From Polynucleobacter sp. (lineage in GTDB: Bacteria; Pseudomonadota; Gammaproteobacteria; Burkholderiales; Burkholderiaceae), in contig JALRCP010000022.1 of the NCBI GenBank assembly GCA_023257325.1, forward strand, positions 1-9,066: 9,066 nt of DNA, written 5' to 3'. The position numbers and the translations under genes are program-made. This document shows, in pieces, positions 1 to 6,089 of this stretch (its first letter is position 1; every line of letters begins with the position of its first letter). The notes below the pieces were generated by a model. It was given only the letters and a program-made list of their open reading frames with translations. It did no database searches and had not been told where the DNA came from.

Positions 1-2137
1 AGTTAGCGCGGAAGTTACCGCCACCATCCATCACATGCTTGCTGGTGTCATAAAGATTTGGGCTACCTGGATGCTTCATCTCAGGCGTACCGTAGCATGG
101 CCATGGCAAACCAAAGTAGTCGCCAGTAGTATCGTAGCCAGTCACTGGATCTTTACCACCCTTAGATTTCAATGTTTTCACATCAAAAACATGCATCATG
201 CGCATGTGTGCCTTTAAGCGCTCTGGTGAATGGCCAGAATAACCAATGGTCCAAACTGTCTTATTGATTTCACGCAAGATGGACTCAACTTCTGGCTCTT
301 TCCATTCTTTACCAGCAAATTTACTCTTAAGCATCTTGTAGTTCTTTGACAACTCATTGCCAAAGCCAAGCTTGTCAGCCATTGCTTGCATGATGACGTG
401 GTCAGGAACTGACTCAAACAATGGGTCAATGACTTTTTCACGCCACTGAACTGAGCGGTTAGACGCTGTCGCTGAACCACTTGTCTCAAATTGAGTTGCA
501 GCAGGCAACAAGTAAACCGCACGATCCTTGTTTACTTGAGCGCCTTCAACTTGCATTGCGGCCATCGCAGCAGTAGCACTTGGATATGGATCAACCACAA
601 CCAAGAGCTCTAACTTGTCCATGGCTTTCTTCATGTCAAGACCACGAGTTTGTGAGTTTGGAGCATGACCCCAGAAGAACACGCCCTTCACATTGTTGTC
701 TTGATCAATCAAGTCATTCTTTTCAAGTACCGCATCCACCCAACGTGACACTGTCGTACCTGACTTTTCCATCATGTTTGGCGCATATTGAGCTTTGATC
801 CACTCATAGTCAACACCCCAAACACCAGCGAAGTGTTTCCAAGAACCCGCTGCCAAGCCATAGTAACCAGGCAATGAGTCTGGGTTAGGACCTACGTCAG
901 TTGCACCTTGAACGTTGTCGTGACCACGGAAAATGTTCGCACCACCACCACTCTTACCAATGTTGCCCAAGGCCAATTGCAAGATGCAAGATGCACGGAC
1001 CATCGCGTTACCGATCGTGTGTTGAGTTTGACCCATACACCATACGATCGTACCTGGACGGTTTTCGTGCAAAGTTTTCGCCACTTGATACATCTGCGCT
1101 TCAGGAACCCCGCAAGCTTCTTCAACTTTTGCTGGCGTCCATTTTTCAAGCACATCCTTCTTAACCTCTTCCATGCCGTATACACGGTCGTTAATGTACT
1201 TCTTGTCTTCCCAACCGTTTTTAAAGATGTGATAAAGAACACCAAACAAGAATGGAATGTCTGTACCTGAACGAATACGCACGTATTGATCTGCTTTTGC
1301 AGCTGTTCGTGTGTAACGAGGATCCACCACAATCATCTTGCAACCAGATTCCTTAGCATGCAACATGTGCAACACAGAAACTGGGTGAGCTTCAGCAGCG
1401 TTTGAACCAATGTAGATAGCAGCCTTAGAGTTCTGCATATCGTTATAGCTATTGGTCATCGCACCATAACCCCAAGTATTCGCTACACCCGCAACTGTGG
1501 TTGAGTGACAAATACGCGCTTGGTGGTCAGTGTTATTTGTACCAAAGAAAGAAACAAATTTACGAAGTAAGTAAGCTTGTTCGTTGTTGTACTTTGAAGA
1601 ACCAATGAAGAACAAAGAATCTGGACCAGAAGTCTTCTTCAAACTCTTCATCTTGGCAGTGATTTCATCTAATGCCTGATCCCAGCTGATTTTTTCGTAC
1701 TTGCCGTTCACAAGTTTCATTGGGTATTTCAAGCGGAATTCACCGTGACCATGCTCACGAATCGCTGCACCTTTTGCACAGTGAGCACCTAAGTTAATAG
1801 GAGAATCAAACACGGGCTCTTGACGAGTCCACACACCGTTTTCAACCACAGCGTCAATGGCGCAGCCCACTGAGCAGTGTGTACAAACTGTGCGTTTCAC
1901 TTCGATTTTTCCTTTGCCATCAGGCTTAGCACCACCAGATGCTTTGGCTTTTTGCACCAAAGTCAACTGTGATGCAGCCAAACCCACACCCACGCCCACG
2001 CCTGAGCGCTTGAGGAAAGTACGGCGATCCATCATTGGAATCGCTGATTGAAGACTACGCGCTAAGCTTCCAACCATTTGGACTGAATGGCGTGATGCTG
2101 CAGCAACTTGATTTGATGATTTACGAATGAGACTCAT
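1..2137 (-). CDS. fdhA: Formate dehydrogenase catalytic (alpha) subunit, Mo/W-bis-MGD, Tat-exported, 3' end outside window
   Basis: Oxidises formate to CO2 at a Mo or W bis-molybdopterin centre, probably on the periplasmic side, and passes electrons to an FdhB-type Fe-S subunit. The window covers residues 1-712 and the left edge cuts off the C-terminus; relatives are roughly 950-1000 residues. Seen: a twin-arginine motif DRRTFLKRSG (R38, R39), a Gly/Val-rich hydrophobic stretch and a possible AKA cleavage site at 64-66. The [4Fe-4S] motif is C85-x2-C88-x3-C92-x27-C120, followed by K122, the usual electron-relay Lys. The active-site segment is RICHSTTVAG, with Cys210-His211 where many homologues have Sec-His. 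The remainder reads as a molybdopterin oxidoreductase domain (for example GAMTNSYNDM, SGGGANIFRGHDN). The start at 2137 is supported by AAAGGG 7 nt upstream (2145-2150). It gives an unusually long 37-residue region before the RR pair; in-frame ATGs at residues 35 and 36 have no Shine-Dalgarno. The gene is 49 nt downstream of fdhX. Confidence 0.96.
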   Translation of the reverse strand, partial: MSLIRKSSNQVAAASRHSVQMVGSLARSLQSAIPMMDRRTFLKRSGVGVGVGLAASQLTLVQKAKASGGAKPDGKGKIEVKRTVCTHCSVGCAIDAVVENGVWTRQEPVFDSPINLGAHCAKGAAIREHGHGEFRLKYPMKLVNGKYEKISWDQALDEITAKMKSLKKTSGPDSLFFIGSSKYNNEQAYLLRKFVSFFGTNNTDHQARICHSTTVAGVANTWGYGAMTNSYNDMQNSKAAIYIGSNAAEAHPVSVLHMLHAKESGCKMIVVDPRYTRTAAKADQYVRIRSGTDIPFLFGVLYHIFKNGWEDKKYINDRVYGMEEVKKDVLEKWTPAKVEEACGVPEAQMYQVAKTLHENRPGTIVWCMGQTQHTIGNAMVRASCILQLALGNIGKSGGGANIFRGHDNVQGATDVGPNPDSLPGYYGLAAGSWKHFAGVWGVDYEWIKAQYAPNMMEKSGTTVSRWVDAVLEKNDLIDQDNNVKGVFFWGHAPNSQTRGLDMKKAMDKLELLVVVDPYPSATAAMAAMQVEGAQVNKDRAVYLLPAATQFETSGSATASNRSVQWREKVIDPLFESVPDHVIMQAMADKLGFGNELSKNYKMLKSKFAGKEWKEPEVESILREINKTVWTIGYSGHSPERLKAHMRMMHVFDVKTLKSKGGKDPVTGYDTTGDYFGLPWPCYGTPEMKHPGSPNLYDTSKHVMDGGGNFRAN

Positions 2138-2144
2138 GGTTAGA

Positions 2145-2150
2145 CCCTTT
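2145..2150 (-). promoter_or_regulatory. Ribosome binding site of fdhA
   Basis: AAAGGG on the minus strand lies 7 nt before the ATG at 2137. It supports this upstream start over the in-frame ATGs at 2035 and 2032, which have no purine-rich sequence in front. It lies just beyond the T-tract of the fdhX-fdhA hairpin, so transcripts ending at that hairpin would lack it. Confidence 0.65.
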
Positions 2151-2160
2151 AAGAATCAAG

Positions 2161-2198
2161 AGAAATAAAAAACGCTCGTTGAAAAATCAAACGAGCGT
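2161..2198 (-). terminator. Intrinsic-terminator-like hairpin between fdhX and fdhA (possible attenuator)
   Basis: On the minus strand a perfect 9-bp stem ACGCTCGTT / AACGAGCGT (plus-strand arms 2190-2198 and 2172-2180) encloses a 9-nt loop. It is followed at once by a T-rich run (TTTTT-A-TTT, 2171 down to 2163). The 5' arm encodes the last three fdhX codons and the fdhX TGA stop (2187-2189) lies in the loop. An A-rich stretch before the stem and a TTTT on the plus-strand side would allow weak bidirectional action, but the minus-strand tail is better. Placed between two genes that should be co-expressed, it suggests partial termination, attenuation or an RNA-stabilising 3' end for fdhX transcripts. 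Confidence 0.7.
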
Positions 2199-2384
2199 AG
2201 TTTTGTAGTATTTGCGAACGTGATCAGACAGCTTGTAACCTTTTGTGTCTTCGATCAAGTTTGAGGCTTGCTCAGCAATCGCAGTTCCGACAGGGGTTTG
2301 AGAAACTACTGCCACTGCACCCGCAGCAACACCCGCTGTGACAAAGAATTTTCTGCGTGAATCTTTGTGTTTGTTTTCACTCAT
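2187..2384 (-). CDS. fdhX: Small Tat-signal protein of formate dehydrogenase loci (FdhX-like, 65 aa)
   Basis: A short protein of the 'formate dehydrogenase region TAT target' type found beside fdhA genes; its molecular role is not established. Seen: a twin-arginine motif SRRKFFVTAG (R10, R11), one Ala/Val-rich hydrophobic segment (about 15-27), a possible AIA cleavage site at 35-37, and a basic/aromatic tail with DHVRKYY typical of the family. There are no cysteines or obvious cofactor ligands. The start is placed at the second ATG (2384), because AGGAG at 2391-2395 directly abuts the first ATG (2390) but is 6 nt from the second. The gene follows the TorD-like gene by 177 nt and precedes fdhA by 49 nt. 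Its stop codon lies in the loop of a terminator-like hairpin. If cleaved it would release only about 28 residues; otherwise it would stay as a membrane anchor. Confidence 0.9.
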   Translation of the reverse strand: MSENKHKDSRRKFFVTAGVAAGAVAVVSQTPVGTAIAEQASNLIEDTKGYKLSDHVRKYYKTTLV

Positions 2385-2390
2385 GTCCAT

Positions 2391-2395
2391 CTCCT
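2391..2395 (-). promoter_or_regulatory. Ribosome binding site that decides the fdhX start
   Basis: AGGAG on the minus strand is immediately adjacent to an ATG at 2390 (spacing 0, too close) and 6 nt from the in-frame ATG at 2384 (a normal distance). This favours the shorter 65-residue FdhX over a 67-residue version. Confidence 0.75.
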
Positions 2396-2407
2396 ATTAA
2401 TTTTTTT

Positions 2408-2433
2408 GCATTACTAAATTACAAAAGTAATAC
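2408..2433 (-). repeat. Inverted repeat in the presumed fdhX leader
   Basis: GCATTACT (2408-2415) and AGTAATAC (2426-2433) are inverted around a 10-nt AT-rich spacer. The transcript could form an 8-bp stem with one G-U pair about a dozen nucleotides before the fdhX Shine-Dalgarno. On either strand it is not followed by a convincing T-tract, so I do not call it a terminator. It could be an operator, a leader hairpin affecting translation or stability, or chance in AT-rich DNA. Confidence 0.4.
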
Positions 2434-2498
2434 TTGCATTTATGAATTAACTATAAACCTTTCTAATTTTTTTTGCACAAGAGAAATCAAATACTTGA

Positions 2499-2514
2499 CT
2501 AGGGATTTCCCTGA
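2499..2514. promoter_or_regulatory. Palindrome AGGGA-TT-TCCCT, candidate regulator site
   Basis: CTAGGGA and TCCCTGA form a two-armed site with a 2-bp centre; the inner 5+5 bases are perfectly inverted (2501-2505 and 2508-2512). The centre lies about 63 bp upstream of the start site implied by the TATAGT box at 2450-2455, a usual activator distance. The 7-2-7 geometry resembles sites of NarL/LuxR-type response regulators, but the bases are not the E. coli NarL heptamer, so the regulator is unknown. Confidence 0.4.
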
Positions 2515-2561
2515 TAAATTGGCACTGAAACATCTGATTTTTATAACGAAGTTTTTGGCGC

Positions 2562-3218
2562 TTATTCAACCATGTCCATGGCATAAGCCTCAACCTCAAA
2601 AAAAGCTTTGGCTAAGGCGGCCACCGACCTGTAATGCTTAGCCAAAGGATGGATTTCTATTGCATCGCACAATTCTTGCACCCAAGCTCGCATGTGCTCG
2701 TCATAAAACTTTTTCTGCTGAGTTAGGTTTGCAATCGACAAGTCATCACCCGCAATCAGATAACGCATCACTTCGCACAATGAAGCAATGTGATCTTCAC
2801 TCTCAGTGACATTTTCTGCGGCCTCAAGACCCAATTCTTCCAAAGAGTCTCTGAGACGCACCAAAGGCTTTTCATTCATAAAGCCTGCTTGGTAATAAGA
2901 ACCATACAAAAAGATCTCTGGTTTACCAATTCCGATGAATAGCTCTTGATATTCTTCAGCCCACTCTTTTGCTGACGATGAAGAGGCTACTTGAACCAAA
3001 CCATCCCAGGCCTGAGTCAGTGCCGCAGTGACTGGAGCATCAGCACCAGTTCCATAAGCTGCAGATGCAGCGATGCGATGAAGCAAGTCATCATCCGGTG
3101 CTTTGAAAAATAGGAGCGCTAATAAACCGTAAAGATCTGCACGAGCCACATCTTCTTCTAAGCCGTCGGTGCTTAAAGGCGTTACCTCTTGATTCAAATT
3201 TTTATCCATATCACTCAT
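2562..3218 (-). CDS. TorD/NarJ/DmsD-family molybdoenzyme maturation chaperone (218 aa)
   Basis: A cytoplasmic all-helical chaperone of the TorD/NarJ/DmsD family, which binds Tat signals or apo-forms of molybdoenzymes and holds them until cofactor is loaded. The expected client is FdhA encoded downstream, and perhaps FdhX. Seen: an acidic N-terminus; then EYQELFIGIG (89-98), YGSYYQAGFMNEKPL (105-119) with LRDSLEELGL after it, and ESEDHIASLCEVM (139-151). These match the family pattern of E-x2-LF-x2-G, SYY-x-G-x3-EKPL and E-x-DH-x6-VM. The length is normal for the family. The start overlaps the stop of the polyferredoxin gene by one base (TAATG at 3216-3220). No Shine-Dalgarno is visible, so translation is probably coupled to the upstream gene. 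An ATG three codons later (residue 4) is an alternative start. I give no gene symbol because naming differs between species. Confidence 0.92.
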   Translation of the reverse strand: MSDMDKNLNQEVTPLSTDGLEEDVARADLYGLLALLFFKAPDDDLLHRIAASAAYGTGADAPVTAALTQAWDGLVQVASSSSAKEWAEEYQELFIGIGKPEIFLYGSYYQAGFMNEKPLVRLRDSLEELGLEAAENVTESEDHIASLCEVMRYLIAGDDLSIANLTQQKKFYDEHMRAWVQELCDAIEIHPLAKHYRSVAALAKAFFEVEAYAMDMVE

Positions 3219-5329
3219 TAAACAATGTCATTGTCATTAGGTTTATTCATCATATCGATCACACGGCAATCGCTACACATCTTGAGACGCTCCATTGCTT
3301 CACCGGAGAAAGCTGCATGCAAGGACAGCTTACCCAGCATCAACTCAACCATTTTTAAAGTGCCAAACGGTTTGCCACAACTCACGCAATGAAATGGTTT
3401 GGTTTCATTTAAAACCACAGTCTTTTTTCTAATTTCTGAGGTTTGTAAACGAGGTATCAAAGTAATCGCATTTTCTGGGCAAGTTTTGACACACAAGCCA
3501 CATTGAACACAGTTTCGTTCAATCATTGATAACTGCGGTGCATCTGGGTTATCTCTCAAAGCACTCTCGGGACAGGCTCCTACACAAGACATACATAAAG
3601 TACAAGCGTCTTGATTGACTGCCAATCCACCAATCGGCGAACCCTTTGCCAGCATTAAGGGTTGTTCAGCTGTCACCTTCTTACTGGCATGTTGCATTAA
3701 ATGTTCTAAAGCCGCCTCAAGGGTTTCACGCTTTTCTGTGGCGAAAGCAAAGGTGGCCACTGGACACAAGGCTGATTTGGAACCCAAGCGATTCACCTGC
3801 AAATCCAACTGAATGGCATCATCTGTTTGCAATAAGATGACAGCCTCTTTTGCATAACCCAAACCCTCTAAAAGAGATTGCGCTAAGTTGACTTGGGCCA
3901 TCATCGCTTCGCGATATTCAGGGGCTTCTTCTCCACTTAAAAGAATAGCTACTTGAGCATAACCATGTGCCAAACTGGCCAACCAGAAGTCAAGCCCTGT
4001 TGAGGCGCTGTGGTGCAACCCGAATGGAATTAAATGTGCAGGCAAGCCTTTAACCTTAGATCGTTGAGTCGCAGCGAGTCGTCCTAATGTTTGAATCAAC
4101 TCTTGCCCTTGTGTATCACTATGTAATAACAAGCTGGGTGCATTTTTCGCGCCAGCAGCCTGATATGCCTTGGCCATTGTTTTAACCTGTTGACCCAAGT
4201 AAGGCACACCTGGATAGTTGTAACGCATGGCACCTGATGGACAAACCGTCGCGCAAGCACCACACCCCATGCAGAGATTTGGATTAACTTTAACGATGCC
4301 CTTGCCATCTCTAAATTGAGATTCAATGGCAGAAGTTGAACAAACATCTACGCAAGCAGAACAACCAATTTGACCATTGCGCCCATGAGCACAAATTTTT
4401 TCGTTGTAAGCGAAAAATTTAGGTTTTTCAAATTCACCAACCATGCCCATTAATTCTGATGCAGCAACCGCCTGATCAAGTGGATCTGACTGAGGCGCAA
4501 AGTAACCTTGTGGTGGCTGACTCATCTTAAAAATGGGTTCTTTGGATAAATCAAAAATCAAATCCCATGATTCAGTTCTACTGCGATCAATTCGATCAAA
4601 ATTAATTGCTCCAATGGTGTTACAAGCTTTAACGCAAGCGCGATGACTCTTGCATTTTTGAAGATCAATTTGATAGCTCAAATCAATGGCGTTTTCTGGG
4701 CAAGCATCAACACATGCTCCACAGCGCGTACACAACTCTAAGTCAATGGGGTTTTCTTGCTCCCACTCAACAAAAAAAGCGCCTAAATATCCCTTCAAAC
4801 TTTTGACTTTGCCACTGTAGACCGGAAACTCTCTGAGCTCGGGCAGATCACCACCGTCCGTACAAAGAACTCCTACACTCAGATTTTTGGATAAACGCTG
4901 CGCCCACTGAATGGCAGCATTACCAGGTCCAATAATTAAAACTCGACCACTACTCTGATAACTGACTGTGTTCACAGGATCTGGGGCTGGCAAGGAAGCC
5001 TTTGCCAACAAAGCAGCAATTTTAGGCATCGCATTTTTGGCATCCGCAGACCACCCACCTGTCTCACGAATATTGACAAACTGAATAGGGGCAACCAGAG
5101 CTTTCTCTTGCTCCGAAGCCACTTCATCAAACAAACGCTTTTCTTGGGTGCACGCCAGAACCAATTCATCAGGACCTTGACTGGCGCTAATGAAGGTACC
5201 CACCTCTTGTCGGCACAATGCCTGACTCAATGAGATTTCTTTAGATTCAACCCCCAGACCCTTGGCAATTTGCACAATGTCTAAGGGCATGGTCTGATTA
5301 CAACTGCAAACGAGCGTCTTCTTTGTCAT
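3218..5329 (-). CDS. Multi-cluster 4Fe-4S ferredoxin-like protein of the formate dehydrogenase locus (703 aa)
   Basis: A large, probably cytoplasmic polyferredoxin: no signal peptide or membrane segment is seen. Its role in formate dehydrogenase maturation or electron transfer is not established. Domains: an N-terminal part with VCSCN (C8, C10) and LVLACTQE (C60); a Rossmann-like segment GRVLIIGPGNAA (128-139); a first ferredoxin pair C200/203/206/210 and C226-x5-C232-x3-C236, where His229 occupies the missing Cys position. A second pair is C313-x9-C323-x2-C326-x3-C330 with C353/356/359/363. A third pair is C576/579/582/586 with C607/610/613/617. The C-terminus has two CxxC pairs (C648/C651 and C685/C688), like a zinc ribbon or rubredoxin-type site. 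Up to six clusters plus one metal site are possible. AAAGG lies 6 nt before the ATG. The gene is 46 nt after the DUF3306 gene and overlaps the torD-like start by one base. Confidence 0.92.
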   Translation of the reverse strand: MTKKTLVCSCNQTMPLDIVQIAKGLGVESKEISLSQALCRQEVGTFISASQGPDELVLACTQEKRLFDEVASEQEKALVAPIQFVNIRETGGWSADAKNAMPKIAALLAKASLPAPDPVNTVSYQSSGRVLIIGPGNAAIQWAQRLSKNLSVGVLCTDGGDLPELREFPVYSGKVKSLKGYLGAFFVEWEQENPIDLELCTRCGACVDACPENAIDLSYQIDLQKCKSHRACVKACNTIGAINFDRIDRSRTESWDLIFDLSKEPIFKMSQPPQGYFAPQSDPLDQAVAASELMGMVGEFEKPKFFAYNEKICAHGRNGQIGCSACVDVCSTSAIESQFRDGKGIVKVNPNLCMGCGACATVCPSGAMRYNYPGVPYLGQQVKTMAKAYQAAGAKNAPSLLLHSDTQGQELIQTLGRLAATQRSKVKGLPAHLIPFGLHHSASTGLDFWLASLAHGYAQVAILLSGEEAPEYREAMMAQVNLAQSLLEGLGYAKEAVILLQTDDAIQLDLQVNRLGSKSALCPVATFAFATEKRETLEAALEHLMQHASKKVTAEQPLMLAKGSPIGGLAVNQDACTLCMSCVGACPESALRDNPDAPQLSMIERNCVQCGLCVKTCPENAITLIPRLQTSEIRKKTVVLNETKPFHCVSCGKPFGTLKMVELMLGKLSLHAAFSGEAMERLKMCSDCRVIDMMNKPNDNDIV

Positions 5330-5375
5330 CCTCTACCTTTGGCCTTTCGGCTCTAACCTTTACGGCTTTTTTTGT
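5330..5375 (-). promoter_or_regulatory. Intergenic leader with Shine-Dalgarno and repeated AAAGG units
   Basis: On the minus strand AAAGG occurs three times (5357-5361, 5343-5347, 5336-5340). The outer two sit in near-identical contexts, AAAGGTTAGAG and AAAGGTAGAG. Only the last is correctly placed, 6 nt before the polyferredoxin ATG. The others may be standby ribosome sites or remnants of a small duplication. No promoter or terminator is evident. Confidence 0.45.
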
Positions 5376-6089
5376 TTATTCACCAGCTTTATTGGCTGAT
5401 TTAATTGATGAAGTACTTGATACCTTCGGCATTTCTTCATTGGATTCTAAACCGCTTGATTTTGCCGAATCTTGAGTATTTATGTCACTAGGGCTTTCAT
5501 CAGGGGCTGGCTCAGAAACCTGACCATCAGGCGTGTTGGAATTTTCAAGAGTTGTTTCACCACTTTCAAGAGCTTGAAGGCGACGCTGGTAATCCTCTTG
5601 ATCCAATCGCTCAGCCTCCAGATCAGCCAACTTTTCTTCCGCCGTTTTAAATAAACCCAACATTTTGGATTGATTTAGTTTTTTAAGCATTTCCAATGGA
5701 ATTGGGTCTGGCTTGGAATAATCATCAATGTAGATATCCAAGCCATCCATGATGTTGTAGCGCGGATCAGAAAAGAGTTTTTGCAATGCAGCCTGCTGAA
5801 CATTCGGATCAATGCCTGGTTTGACGTATGCCGAGAAATCAGAATCCTTAGTAAGCTTTAAAACATCTTCTAAAGTCGGCGCAGCGGCGGGTACGGTCTC
5901 AGGACTGGCTTTTGATGAATCTTGTGGAACCTTTGGTTCTTGAGGATGAGTAGCTTGATCAGATGACTGTTGAGCCAAATCCTTAGAATTGTTTTCAGCA
6001 GGATTTTTTTCGACTTTTGCTTGGGTATCTTTGACCTCAGCCTCAATTCCTGCTTTTTTTTGCGCCCAGCGATTCAAAAATCCTGCCAT
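5376..6089 (-). CDS. DUF3306 family protein of the formate dehydrogenase locus (237 aa)
   Basis: A protein of unknown function from a family found almost only beside formate dehydrogenase genes. Seen: the characteristic N-terminus MAGFLNRWAQKK, a polar linker rich in Gln, Ser, Pro and Lys (about 20-70), and the conserved core at about 72-148. The core holds LTKDSDFSAYV, then QKLFSDPRYNIMDGLDIYIDDY and IPLEMLKKLNQSKMLGLF. After it come an acidic helical stretch (148-176), which could be a short coiled coil, and a low-complexity Ser/Glu/Pro tail. There is no signal peptide, membrane segment or cysteine, so a cytoplasmic location is likely. The start codon overlaps the DUF3305 stop by one base (TGATG at 6087-6091), with GAGG 7 nt upstream (6097-6100). 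The core is well recognised; the molecular function is not known to me. Confidence 0.88.
   Translation of the reverse strand: MAGFLNRWAQKKAGIEAEVKDTQAKVEKNPAENNSKDLAQQSSDQATHPQEPKVPQDSSKASPETVPAAAPTLEDVLKLTKDSDFSAYVKPGIDPNVQQAALQKLFSDPRYNIMDGLDIYIDDYSKPDPIPLEMLKKLNQSKMLGLFKTAEEKLADLEAERLDQEDYQRRLQALESGETTLENSNTPDGQVSEPAPDESPSDINTQDSAKSSGLESNEEMPKVSSTSSIKSANKAGE

Larger units (their letters stand above)
2385..2561 (-). promoter_or_regulatory. AT-rich 177-bp gap with possible fdhX-fdhA promoter
   Basis: This is the only long non-coding stretch inside the minus-strand block. TATAGT (2450-2455) is a 5/6 match to the -10 consensus and would give a 5' leader of about 60 nt to fdhX. The -35 region is poor: TTGTGC at 2475-2480 is 19 nt away, or 17 nt from the overlapping TTTATA. 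Weak -35 plus the upstream palindrome at 2499-2514 fits an activator-dependent promoter. No terminator is evident after the torD-like stop, so read-through from upstream is also likely. Confidence 0.4.

Noticed and set aside
892..1332. Open frames inside fdhA on both strands (also 214-522 minus, 580-798 plus, 901-1270 plus, 1857-2051 plus)
   Set aside because: They lie wholly within a strongly supported fdhA reading frame, have no recognisable domains or ribosome sites, and have compositions typical of out-of-frame reading.
1985..2008. GGCGTG repeat encoding GVGVGVG in the FdhA signal peptide, as a possible phase-variation tract
   Set aside because: The unit is six bases, so slippage would not shift the frame, and only about three copies are present. 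A Gly/Val-rich stretch is normal in a Tat hydrophobic region.
2187..2390. 67-residue fdhX starting at the ATG at 2390
   Set aside because: The AGGAG site touches this ATG with no spacer; the ATG at 2384 has a normal 6-nt spacing.
2357..2641. 94-codon plus-strand frame spanning the torD-fdhX gap
   Set aside because: It overlaps the ends of two well-supported minus-strand genes, has no Shine-Dalgarno, and its sequence is a low-complexity reading of AT-rich DNA with no recognisable domain.
5342..5353. GCC-GAAA-GGC mini-hairpin before the polyferredoxin gene
   Set aside because: The stem is only 3 bp and there is no T-tract after it, so it is not a credible terminator or riboswitch.
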